Shown here piece after piece: positions 1 through 5,624 of a stretch of DNA of 5,624 bases. The translations under genes were made by a program, and so were the position numbers. Position 1 is the stretch's first letter; each line of letters begins with the position of its first letter. A model generated the notes under the pieces. It worked only from the letters and a program-made list of their open reading frames with translations. It did no database searches and had not been told where the DNA came from. The stretch is from Candidatus Omnitrophota bacterium (GTDB lineage Bacteria; Omnitrophota; Gorgyraeia; S143-82), in assembly GCA_027034965.1 (NCBI GenBank), contig JALVWL010000248.1, positions 1 through 5,624 of the forward strand, written 5' to 3'.

Positions 1-14
1 GTTTTGAGGATGTA

Positions 15-110
15 GAAGGGAGAATGAAGCATGAAGGATTCTTATTTACTAAGATATGTTTCCTTCTTAATAAAAAATTTCCTTCATTCTCCATGCTCCA
101 TTCTTCATGC
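15..110. repeat. Inverted heptad-repeat element 1 (long imperfect hairpin)
   Basis: The stretch is made of 7-bp units of the form GNATGRA facing each other. On the plus strand the left arm reads gaatgaa, gcatgaa (22-35). Read on the minus strand, the right arm holds four units in exact 7-bp register: gcatgaa, gaatgga, gcatgga, gaatgaa (110 down to 83). The arms can fold: 19-39 pairs with 86-106 in 21 positions (17 Watson-Crick, 2 G-T, 2 A-C mismatches), around a 46-nt AT-rich loop. No T-run follows the stem, so it does not look like an intrinsic terminator. It may be an intergenic dispersed repeat or a structured leader for the ribosomal operon. A related copy lies in the next gap at 540-608. 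Confidence 0.65.
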
Positions 111-136
111 TTGATGATTAATAAGAAAAGACAGGT

Positions 137-187
137 TTGATTAACCAAGCGATGGAAGATAAAGAATTCTAATGCATAATCTGGGAT
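137..187 (+). promoter_or_regulatory. Possible promoter region upstream of rplU (weak)
   Basis: This AT-rich stretch between the hairpin and the ribosome binding site is the natural place for the operon promoter. TTGATT at 137-142 resembles a sigma-70 -35 box, and 17 bases later TAAAGA (160-165) is a poor -10. Better -10-like hexamers, TCTAAT (168-173) and CATAAT (175-180), have no good -35 partner at standard spacing. No single promoter can be chosen by eye, and transcription could also enter from upstream of the window. Confidence 0.2.
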
Positions 188-195
188 AAAGGAGG
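188..195 (+). promoter_or_regulatory. Shine-Dalgarno site deciding the rplU start
   Basis: AAAGGAGG is a near-perfect anti-16S match. It ends 7 bases before the ATG at 203 but only 1 base before the in-frame TTG at 197. This spacing selects the ATG and gives a 103-residue L21 beginning MYAVVEWGGKQY, as in typical L21 proteins. Confidence 0.85.
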
Positions 196-202
196 TTTGG
201 TT

Positions 203-514
203 ATGTACGCGGTTGTGGAATGGGGTGGAAAGCAATACAAGATAGAAGAAGGCAGTATATTAGATGTGGAGAAGATAGACGGAGAAGAAGGGTCGCTTGT
301 CGTCTTTGACAAGGTCTTGTTGTATTCTGACGGTGACAAGATACACGTAGGCAATCCTTATATAGAAGGGATGCAGGTAAAGGCCACCCTGGAGGAACAG
401 AGGAAGGGAAAGAAGGTAATTGTCTTTAAGTATAGACGCAGGCACAAGTATCGCGTGAAGAATGGTCACAGACAAAGACTTTCCAGGGTAAAGATAAATA
501 AGATTTCTAAATGA
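203..514 (+). CDS. rplU: 50S ribosomal protein L21
   Basis: This is a structural protein of the large ribosomal subunit that binds 23S rRNA. The 103-residue product is the usual length (E. coli L21 also has 103). The N-terminus MYAVVEWGGKQYKIEEG is the characteristic L21 opening. The C-terminal half holds the basic signature around FKYRRRHKYRVKNGHRQ (near residues 75-91), which fits RNA contact. The ATG at 203 is preferred over the in-frame TTG at 197 because of the strong Shine-Dalgarno site at 188-195. It lies directly before rpmA, the conserved bacterial rplU-rpmA pairing, but the 129-bp gap is wide and holds an inverted repeat with terminator features. It also follows a long hairpin leader. 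Whether that leader is autoregulatory cannot be told from sequence alone. Identification is secure. Confidence 0.97.
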   Translation: MYAVVEWGGKQYKIEEGSILDVEKIDGEEGSLVVFDKVLLYSDGDKIHVGNPYIEGMQVKATLEEQRKGKKVIVFKYRRRHKYRVKNGHRQRLSRVKINKISK

Positions 515-539
515 AATTGTGCAATAGAAAGTGTTAAAA

Positions 540-608
540 AAGCATGAAGGATGAGGAGGGAAATATAAGGGATTTTACAAAGAATAATCCCTTCATTCTC
601 CCTTCCTT
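540..608. repeat. Inverted heptad-repeat element 2, related to the element at 15-110
   Basis: The left end, aagcatgaaggat (540-552), is identical over 13 bases to 27-39 of element 1. The right end, ccttcattctcc (590-601), is identical over 12 bases to 81-92. These matching ends span 62 bases here and 66 in element 1, although the sequence between them differs. In addition, gaagggagaatgaag at 15-29 recurs perfectly on the minus strand at 605-591. The same GNATGRA-like units (gcatgaa, ggatgag; gaatgaa on the minus strand) appear. This supports two diverged copies of one element family, one on each side of rplU. Confidence 0.6.
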
Positions 609-614
609 GTTTTT
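547..614 (+). terminator. Possible intrinsic terminator or attenuator between rplU and rpmA
   Basis: A perfect 8-bp stem, aagggatt (567-574) with aatccctt (586-593), encloses an 11-nt loop. It can be extended across internal loops by ggga (558-561) with tccc (599-602) and aagga (547-551) with tcctt (604-608). A run of five T (610-614) follows at once. The stem is AT-rich and interrupted, so termination would probably be partial. It lies 14 bases before the rpmA ribosome binding site and could lower downstream expression relative to rplU. The stem may instead simply be a by-product of the inverted repeat family. Confidence 0.35.
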
Positions 615-628
615 GATAAAAAAACGTG

Positions 629-635
629 AAAGGAG
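629..635 (+). promoter_or_regulatory. Shine-Dalgarno site of rpmA
   Basis: AAAGGAG ends 8 bases before the ATG at 644, an ideal spacing. It confirms the start giving MAHKKGMGST, the usual L27 N-terminus. obg gets no separate strong site because its start overlaps the rpmA stop. Confidence 0.75.
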
Positions 636-643
636 TGTGAGTT

Positions 644-889
644 ATGGCTCATAAAAAAGGAATGGGTAGCACCAAAAATGGCCGCGATTCCAGGGCAAAG
701 TTCCTTGGGGTAAAGAGGTTCGGTGGCCAGTATGTAAAGGCTGGTACGATAATAGTCCGGCAGAGAGGAACGAAGTTTAAGCCAGGTAGAAATGTGGGTA
801 TGGGCGGGGATTATACCCTCTTTGCCCTTATAGATGGCATTGTCTCGTTCCCAAAGCCTGGTCTGGTAGCCGTTGAGCCGATTGCCTGA
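644..889 (+). CDS. rpmA: 50S ribosomal protein L27
   Basis: This large-subunit protein's N-terminal tail reaches towards the peptidyl transferase centre. The 81-residue product opens with MAHKKGMGSTKNGRDS, followed by KRFGGQYVKAGTIIVRQRGT (residues 24-43) and FKPGRNVGMGGDYTLFAL, all strong L27 family features. The tail directly follows the initiator Met, with no N-terminal extension of the kind Firmicutes cleave off by Prp protease. The C-terminus, ending in FPKPGLVAVEPIA, is somewhat short of basic residues but in family range. The TGA stop shares its A with the obg start (TGATG at 887-891), which predicts translational coupling. The strong Shine-Dalgarno site at 629-635 decides the start. 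Identification is secure. Confidence 0.97.
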   Translation: MAHKKGMGSTKNGRDSRAKFLGVKRFGGQYVKAGTIIVRQRGTKFKPGRNVGMGGDYTLFALIDGIVSFPKPGLVAVEPIA

Positions 890-1854
890 TGGCAATAGAT
901 TATGTGCGAATATGGGTAAAGGCTGGCGATGGAGGGAAGGGCTGTCCCAGCAAGTATAAGAATAAGTATATGCGTTATCCTCGCTTTGATGGGGGATGCG
1001 GTGGAAAGGGCGGGGATGTTGTTATTCAGGCCGACTCCTCTATAAATACCCTCAGACACCTACACTTCAGACAGCATTTCAAGGCGGATAATGGTAGGCA
1101 CGGCAGCAGTAATAAGAAACACGGTGCGAATGCCGAGGATTTGATTATCCGCGTTCCTGTTGGTACCCTTGTAAAGGACGCACTTACGGGTAAACTCTTA
1201 AAGGACCTTTCCAATCCCGGTATGAAGGTGGTTGTGGCTCGAGGTGGTAAAGGTGGGATTGGCAGTGCCTATACCAGGGACCATTCTGTTGTGCCACCTG
1301 GTGAAGGAGAGGAACGTCAGCTTATTCTGGAGCTGAAGGTCTTGGCGGATATTGGTATAGTTGGTCTGCCCAGCTCTGGAAAGTCTACGTTGCTTAATAC
1401 CCTTACTGGTGCAGGTTCGGTTGTCGGTGCATATCCCTTTACTACCAAAAATCCGGTGTTGGGGATGCTATCGGATTTGGATGTGGTAATTGCGGATATG
1501 CCTGGGATTATAGAGGGCGCGCATAAAGGCAGGGGGTTGGGAGATAAGTTCCTGCGGCATATAGAACGGGCCAGGATACTGGTATATGTGATAGATGCCT
1601 CTCCAATGGCAGAGATGGCTCCCTGGGATGCCTACGTAATCCTGCTGGAGGAGCTGAGGAGGTATAATCCTTCTATCCTCGAGAAGTCTCAAATTGTGGT
1701 CCTTAATAAGATAGACCTATTAGAAGATTGCAGTGTTGTAGATGAATTTATTGCCCGCACCAACCAACGTCCTCTCTTAATCTCAGCCAGGACTGGAGAG
1801 GGTGTTGAGAAATTAGTTGATGAGATAAGGAATAGGTTGGAGAAACAAGAGTAG
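889..1854 (+). CDS. obg: Obg/CgtA-family ribosome-assembly GTPase, short form without OCT domain
   Basis: Obg proteins are cytoplasmic GTPases associated with the 50S subunit, acting in its late assembly and linked to (p)ppGpp and stress. Residues 1-157 form the glycine-rich Obg fold, visible as GDGGKG (14-18 region), FDGGCGGKGGDV (33-44), DNGRHG (67-72) and ARGGKGGIGS (117-126). The G domain follows: G1 GLPSSGKST (159-167), switch region YPFTT (182-186), G3 DMPG (203-206), G4 NKID (273-276) and G5 ISA (298-300). The 321-residue protein ends soon after G5, so the variable C-terminal OCT domain is absent, a known family variation. In G1, Ser replaces the Asn common at that place (GFPNAGKS type), but GKST is intact. 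The rplU-rpmA-obg order is the classical conserved one. The start overlaps the rpmA stop by one base. Function as an active GTPase is very likely. Confidence 0.95.
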   Translation: MAIDYVRIWVKAGDGGKGCPSKYKNKYMRYPRFDGGCGGKGGDVVIQADSSINTLRHLHFRQHFKADNGRHGSSNKKHGANAEDLIIRVPVGTLVKDALTGKLLKDLSNPGMKVVVARGGKGGIGSAYTRDHSVVPPGEGEERQLILELKVLADIGIVGLPSSGKSTLLNTLTGAGSVVGAYPFTTKNPVLGMLSDLDVVIADMPGIIEGAHKGRGLGDKFLRHIERARILVYVIDASPMAEMAPWDAYVILLEELRRYNPSILEKSQIVVLNKIDLLEDCSVVDEFIARTNQRPLLISARTGEGVEKLVDEIRNRLEKQE

Positions 1855-1863
1855 CGGTTTGTT

Positions 1864-3126
1864 ATGGAATTAATAGTAAGGGATGTTGTATACCCGGGTA
1901 AGGCCTTGTGCAAAGATGATTCAGGCAAGGCCATTTTTGTAGACGAGGGGATAGATGGAGAGGCGATAGAGGCAGAGTTGGTGCATCGTCACAAGAGTTA
2001 CGATGAGGCCAGATTATTGCGTGTGCTTCGGCCATCCCCTCATAGGGTTAAGCCCAAATGTTTACATTACCGCATCTGTTCGAACTATCAGGTGATTGAT
2101 TATCCCTATCAGGTAAGATTAAAGTTACGTCAGCTTGCAGGGATCTTGAAGGGGATTTATTCTCAGAGGATATTCTCTGAACCAGCCAGCGCCATTTTTC
2201 ACTATCGCAATAAGGCAGTCTTTCACATTGATTGTGATGGGAATAGATTTGGGTATAGAGATTTGGATGGAAGAGTGGTCGATGTGGAGACCTGTGCGCT
2301 GCTCAGGGACGAGATAAATGAAAAATTTGCCAGGATTAGAGAAGTGATGCAAGAGAAGGGGCCTATGGACTTTGAGAGGATTGGGTTTCGAGTAAATAGA
2401 GATGGGGAGGTGTTGCTTATTTTGTATCTGAAAGAGGGGCAGGAGTTGTCTGATGATGAGGTTGGCTGGTTTTCTGGGCTTGGATTTGCAGGTGTAGTGC
2501 GTATTAAGGGACTTTCGGTTCGTCCGCTTGCGGGGAGAGATTGGCTTGAGGAGGAGATTTTAGGCAGACGGTTCCGCTATTATGGAGATGGGTTTTTCCA
2601 GGTGAATACTGAGATGGCAGAGAGACTTGTATCCCTGTTGAGGCAGGAGGCTATGCGGGTTGACGCAAGGGTTGTCCTGGATCTGTTTTGTGGGGTAGGT
2701 TTGTTGGGCCTGTCGCTGTCGGATATGGTTCGATGGGTCTATGGCGTTGAGCAGGCCCCTATCTGCAAGAAGGCCCTTGATGTGAATAGCGACTACAATA
2801 CATTTGGCAACTTTTCCTTTAAGTTGGGTTCTGCTGGTTCGGTTGCCTGGGAGGTCTTTGAGGACAGGCATATGCGCGCTAAAATAGATACTGTGATAGT
2901 GGATCCTCCGAGAAAGGGCCTCTCTAGGTCAGTGAGGGAGTTTTTGCGCAAGAACGGGAAGATAAGGAATCTGTTTTATGTCTCCTGCGACCCAATGACT
3001 CTGAGGAGGGACCTGCTGGAATTAAAGGCGGTTTATAAGATAGATAAGGTATTTTTTCTCGATTTCTTCCCGAACACAGGACACATCGAGACCCTGACTG
3101 TTATGAGGAGAAGGAGAAAGGGATGA
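1864..3126 (+). CDS. rlmD: RumA/RlmD-family rRNA (uracil-5-)-methyltransferase
   Basis: Family members use S-adenosylmethionine to methylate C5 of a uridine, usually in 23S rRNA (U1939 for E. coli RlmD). In the 420 residues, 1-60 fit a TRAM RNA-binding domain. A putative iron-sulfur region follows with C66, C72 and C144. The motif FFQVN (244-248) precedes the Rossmann methylase: SAM loop DLFCGVGLLG (273-282), acidic GVE (294-296), DPPRKG (347-352), catalytic nucleophile C375 in SCDP, and general base E409 in HIET. All catalytic residues are present. The third cluster cysteine of the usual CxxxxxCxxC pattern is Y75, so the [4Fe-4S] site may be incomplete. The gene starts 9 bp after obg with only a weak Shine-Dalgarno site, suggesting coupling. 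The neighbours L21, L27 and Obg fit a 50S role. The family is certain; the exact target base (RlmD, RlmC or TrmA-like) is not. Confidence 0.9.
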   Translation: MELIVRDVVYPGKALCKDDSGKAIFVDEGIDGEAIEAELVHRHKSYDEARLLRVLRPSPHRVKPKCLHYRICSNYQVIDYPYQVRLKLRQLAGILKGIYSQRIFSEPASAIFHYRNKAVFHIDCDGNRFGYRDLDGRVVDVETCALLRDEINEKFARIREVMQEKGPMDFERIGFRVNRDGEVLLILYLKEGQELSDDEVGWFSGLGFAGVVRIKGLSVRPLAGRDWLEEEILGRRFRYYGDGFFQVNTEMAERLVSLLRQEAMRVDARVVLDLFCGVGLLGLSLSDMVRWVYGVEQAPICKKALDVNSDYNTFGNFSFKLGSAGSVAWEVFEDRHMRAKIDTVIVDPPRKGLSRSVREFLRKNGKIRNLFYVSCDPMTLRRDLLELKAVYKIDKVFFLDFFPNTGHIETLTVMRRRRKG

Positions 3127-3132
3127 GTCCAT

Positions 3133-4566
3133 ATGGACGAGGTTGTCAGGGGAATACTCAATATAGGCATTTCAGGTGTTACGTCTGATTCCAGACGTGT
3201 CAGGGATGGATACTGTTTTGTGGCTATAAAAGGAGTCTGTCTAGACGGTCATAGCTTTATCCAGGATGCCGTCAGGGCAGGTGCAAAGGCCCTTGTAGTG
3301 GAAGAGGGCTTTGAGCTCTCTGGTTCTGTCGAAGGTATAGCTGTATTTCGAGTCAAGGATACAAAGGCGCTGTTCTTGGAGCTATTCTCTTCGTTTTATG
3401 GGCTGGAACTGGATTCCTTTACATCTATAGGAATAACCGGCACCAATGGCAAGACCACTGTTTCTTACATAATAGAGTTTTTGCTCTCTAGGCTTGGACT
3501 TGACTCTATAGTAGCCGGTACCGTGAATTATCGGATTGGTGGTAGGAAGGTCTCCTCTGGTACTACTACCCCTGGCATCGAGGATTTTCTCATATTATTG
3601 AGAGAGGGGCATAGGCAGGGTATAAGACATCTGGTAATGGAGGTCTCTTCCCATTCCCTTTCCCAGGGGAGGCTGGGTAGTTTTATGTTCGACAGGGCGG
3701 TGTTTACGAATCTATCTCAGGACCATCTGGATTATCACGGGAATATGGATGATTATTTTTCGGCAAAGAGCTTATTGTTTAGCTCCCATTTGAAGGATAG
3801 GGGGATGGCTATAATAAATGTGGATGATAAATACGGCCGCAGTTTATATCTTCAGCTAAGGGACAGGGTGGGGTGTATAGGTTTAGGTGAAGGCGGGGAA
3901 TGTGTTGTTTTGGATATTGGGTTTCGAGATGATGGGGTAGATTTTGTCTTTTCCTTTGATGGGATGAGCTACCATTGTTTTCTACCTATGCTGGGTATAC
4001 ACAATGTCTATAATGCGGTTCAGGCGGTTTTGTCAGTTGCATCGCTGGGCTATGACCTGAAGAGGTTGGTTGAATTTGTGTCTTCTTTTCCAGGGGTGCC
4101 TGGCAGGATGGAGGTCCTGAAGAGGGATGGCAGGACAGTGGTGATAGATTATGCACATACCCCTGACGGACTTAGGCAGCTGTTAGGTTCTTTGCGGATG
4201 ATGGGTGTATTTAAAAAAATTATATGTGTGTTTGGGGCAGGTGGGGACAGAGACCGTGCAAAGCGACCCCTTATGGCAGAGGCAGTGGAATCGTTCTCTG
4301 ATTTTGCTGTGGTTACCAGCGACAATCCCAGGACCGAAGATCCAGAGAAGATTATCGACGATATTGTGGCTGGATTCTCTGAGAGGGCCAATTATATTGT
4401 GGAGGCAGATAGGCGCAGGGCCATATATAGCGCCCTTGATATGGCCCGCCAGGAAGATGTAGTTGTGATTGCGGGCAAGGGACACGAGGACTATCAGATA
4501 ATTGGTGCTAAGAAGATCTATTTTTCTGATAAGGGGGTAGTTAAGGAATGGGCCCTATCAAGATAG
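3133..4566 (+). CDS. murE: UDP-N-acetylmuramoyl-L-alanyl-D-glutamate--2,6-diaminopimelate ligase
   Basis: MurE is a cytoplasmic ATP-dependent ligase adding the third stem-peptide residue to UDP-MurNAc-L-Ala-D-Glu. The N-terminal UDP-binding domain shows SDSRRVRDGYCFVAIKG (18-34). The ATPase domain has P-loop GTNGKTT (103-109), TTTPG (144-148), SSHSL (172-176), NLSQDHLDYHG (193-203), the lysine expected to be carbamylated (K212 in FSAKSLLF), HNVYNAV (290-296), GVPGRME (321-327) and DYAHTPDGL (339-347). The C-terminal domain has FGAGGDRDRAKRP (367-379), DNPRTEDP (397-404) and GKGHEDYQ (448-455). DNPR is the established meso-diaminopimelate specificity motif; lysine-adding enzymes differ there. 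The length of 477 residues is normal. The ATG lies 6 bp after the methylase stop, with purine-rich ribosome-binding sequence (aaggag at 3111-3116, aaaggga at 3117-3122) in front. Its end overlaps murF by 19 bases. No key residue is missing. Confidence 0.96.
   Translation: MDEVVRGILNIGISGVTSDSRRVRDGYCFVAIKGVCLDGHSFIQDAVRAGAKALVVEEGFELSGSVEGIAVFRVKDTKALFLELFSSFYGLELDSFTSIGITGTNGKTTVSYIIEFLLSRLGLDSIVAGTVNYRIGGRKVSSGTTTPGIEDFLILLREGHRQGIRHLVMEVSSHSLSQGRLGSFMFDRAVFTNLSQDHLDYHGNMDDYFSAKSLLFSSHLKDRGMAIINVDDKYGRSLYLQLRDRVGCIGLGEGGECVVLDIGFRDDGVDFVFSFDGMSYHCFLPMLGIHNVYNAVQAVLSVASLGYDLKRLVEFVSSFPGVPGRMEVLKRDGRTVVIDYAHTPDGLRQLLGSLRMMGVFKKIICVFGAGGDRDRAKRPLMAEAVESFSDFAVVTSDNPRTEDPEKIIDDIVAGFSERANYIVEADRRRAIYSALDMARQEDVVVIAGKGHEDYQIIGAKKIYFSDKGVVKEWALSR
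4531..4550 (+). promoter_or_regulatory. Ribosome binding site and start of murF inside murE
   Basis: AAGGGGG (4531-4537) sits 10 bases before the ATG at 4548. In the murF frame an in-frame TAA at 4542-4544 lies one codon upstream of that ATG, so no earlier start is possible. The overlap with murE favours coupled translation. Confidence 0.6.
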
Positions 4567-5624
4567 ACTCTCGCCAGGTAGAGCCAGGAGATATCTTTGT
4601 GGCAATAAGGGGAGGGGTGAACTTTGTTCAAGATGCCCTGGATAGGGGCGCGGTTATGTGTGTGGTTCCGCAGTCTTATAAGGGGCGGAAGGATGATAGG
4701 ATTATTGTTGTCGAGGATACGATTGCTTTTCTGGGAGAGCAGGCCAGAAAGAGGAGGGCTGAGTTCAAAGGCAGGGTAATCGGCATCACTGGTAGTGCTG
4801 GTAAGACTACCTTTAAGGCTATGCTTTCCTTTGCATTGGCTGCATCTGGAAAGAAGGTAAGCGTATCTAAGGGGAATTTCAATAATGCGATAGGTCTGCC
4901 CATCTCTATCCTTTCAGCAGACCTTTCAGCGGATTTCTGGGTGCTTGAACTTGGTACGAATAGGCCAGGGGATATTGCCTATCTAACCGATATAGCCAGG
5001 CCATCTATTGCCTTTATTACGAGTCTATATCCGTCTCACCTCGAGGGGTTGATTGATATGGATGGCCTGGCAAGGGAGAAATTTGCTATCTCGAGATATG
5101 CACAGATCTGTTATGCGCCGATAAGATTCTTTTGGTCATTTGAAGAAGCCTCCAGGTCGAAGATATCCTTTATTACCCAGGCGGCCCCTAATGGGTTTCC
5201 CTACGATGCGGAGCACATCAGGGATATGTTTGGGATGTTGAAGGCGCTCTTTTCCCATCTTTCTCTGGATTTTTTTGCTGTAGACTGGGGCCTATTTTCC
5301 TTCCCTGAGAGGAGATTTGAGACAATAAGGCTGGGCAATAGGGTTATAATCGATGATGCCTACAACGCAAATCCAGGGTCAATGAAGGCCTCTTTGTCTA
5401 TGTTTTTCAATCTTTATGGGAGGGATTCTTCTGATATTGGGATTGTCTTGGGCGATATGCTGGAGCTGGGGGAAGGGGCTGCCTCCTATCATAGGGATGT
5501 GGTTGCCTATGCCAGGTATTTATTCCCAGAGGCAGGCTTTGTATTTATTGGCAGGCATATGAGCGATGCGGCCAGATACGAATCTGTGAAAGGGCTATTG
5601 CTGGAGGATTGGCATAGAAGGGAG
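4548..5624 (+). CDS. murF: UDP-N-acetylmuramoyl-tripeptide--D-alanyl-D-alanine ligase, divergent; 3' end outside window
   Basis: MurF joins D-Ala-D-Ala to the UDP-MurNAc tripeptide in the cytoplasm, the step after MurE. The frame is open for 359 codons to the window edge, and roughly the last 90-100 residues of a normal MurF are missing. Visible motifs are IDSRQVEPGDIFVAIRG (6-22), P-loop TGSAGKTTFK (81-90), KGNFNNAIGLPI (108-119), ELGTNRPGDI (134-143), SHLEGL (163-168) with K178, DDAYNANPGSM (269-279) and GDMLELG (302-308). Two oddities stand out. The N-terminus lacks about 25 residues usual before the DSR motif, and an in-frame TAA blocks an earlier start. Between K178 and the PERR motif (253-256) there are about 80 residues rather than the roughly 115 of E. 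coli MurF, and the HNxxNALAA motif is not recognisable. The frame is otherwise intact. I judge it a divergent, probably working MurF. Confidence 0.88.
   Translation, partial: MGPIKIDSRQVEPGDIFVAIRGGVNFVQDALDRGAVMCVVPQSYKGRKDDRIIVVEDTIAFLGEQARKRRAEFKGRVIGITGSAGKTTFKAMLSFALAASGKKVSVSKGNFNNAIGLPISILSADLSADFWVLELGTNRPGDIAYLTDIARPSIAFITSLYPSHLEGLIDMDGLAREKFAISRYAQICYAPIRFFWSFEEASRSKISFITQAAPNGFPYDAEHIRDMFGMLKALFSHLSLDFFAVDWGLFSFPERRFETIRLGNRVIIDDAYNANPGSMKASLSMFFNLYGRDSSDIGIVLGDMLELGEGAASYHRDVVAYARYLFPEAGFVFIGRHMSDAARYESVKGLLLEDWHRRE

Noticed and set aside
15..110. CRISPR array
   Set aside because: The units are only 7 bp, directly abutting and inverted; there are no 25-40 bp direct repeats with unique spacers and no cas genes.
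15..110. Intrinsic terminator of an upstream gene at the first hairpin
   Set aside because: The stem has a 46-nt loop and no T-run follows on the plus strand, so it lacks the defining features, although it could still mark a transcript end.
197..202. TTG at 197 as the rplU start
   Set aside because: It is only 1 base from the Shine-Dalgarno site at 188-195, while ATG 203 is 7 bases away and gives the standard L21 N-terminus.
593..895. Minus-strand open frame of 100 codons over rpmA
   Set aside because: It lies wholly antisense to the well-recognised L27 gene and the repeat, has no family signature, and is expected as a shadow of the coding strand.
4183..4485. Minus-strand open frame of 100 codons, and a plus-strand frame at 4205-4462, inside murE
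   Set aside because: Both overlap the conserved C-terminal domain of MurE, whose motifs are intact in the main frame; the alternate-frame products show no recognisable domain.
5079..5315. murF as a pseudogene
   Set aside because: The frame is open over 359 codons and conserved motifs are intact both before and after the divergent segment, which argues against decay.

Overview
The window is a compact, all-plus-strand bacterial housekeeping cluster, rplU - rpmA - obg - RumA/RlmD-family rRNA methyltransferase - murE - murF. The last gene is cut by the right edge. No gene is supported on the minus strand; the minus-strand open frames are shadows of the plus-strand genes. I see no tRNA, rRNA, CRISPR array, insertion sequence or phage gene.

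The organism looks like a bacterium of moderate GC content with meso-diaminopimelate peptidoglycan, because MurE carries the DNPR specificity motif. AGG/AGA arginine and ATA isoleucine codons are frequent. L27 lacks the cleavable N-terminal extension typical of Firmicutes, and Obg lacks the C-terminal OCT domain common in Firmicutes. A poorly characterised Gram-negative or candidate phylum such as Omnitrophota is possible, but that placement is an impression and not shown by the sequence.

Layout: 1-202 is a non-coding leader with a long imperfect hairpin built of 7-bp units (GNATGRA), an AT-rich stretch that may hold a promoter, and a strong Shine-Dalgarno site. rplU (203-514) is followed by a 129-bp gap containing a second, related inverted-repeat element that ends in a T-run. 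rpmA (644-889) and obg (889-1854) are coupled through TGATG. The methyltransferase (1864-3126) and murE (3133-4566) follow with gaps of 9 and 6 bp. murF starts at 4548 inside the end of murE and is open to base 5624.

Together the first four genes serve ribosome structure and maturation: two neighbouring 50S proteins, a ribosome-associated GTPase, and an rRNA uridine methylase. The last two add the third amino acid and the D-Ala-D-Ala dipeptide to UDP-MurNAc peptides. The tight packing suggests that everything from rpmA to murF is one transcript, linking ribosome production to wall-precursor synthesis.

I found no clear new multi-gene system. The points most worth a second look are the paired heptad-repeat hairpins flanking rplU, a methyltransferase with one of its four expected iron-sulfur cysteines replaced by tyrosine, and a short, divergent MurF lacking part of its usual central domain.
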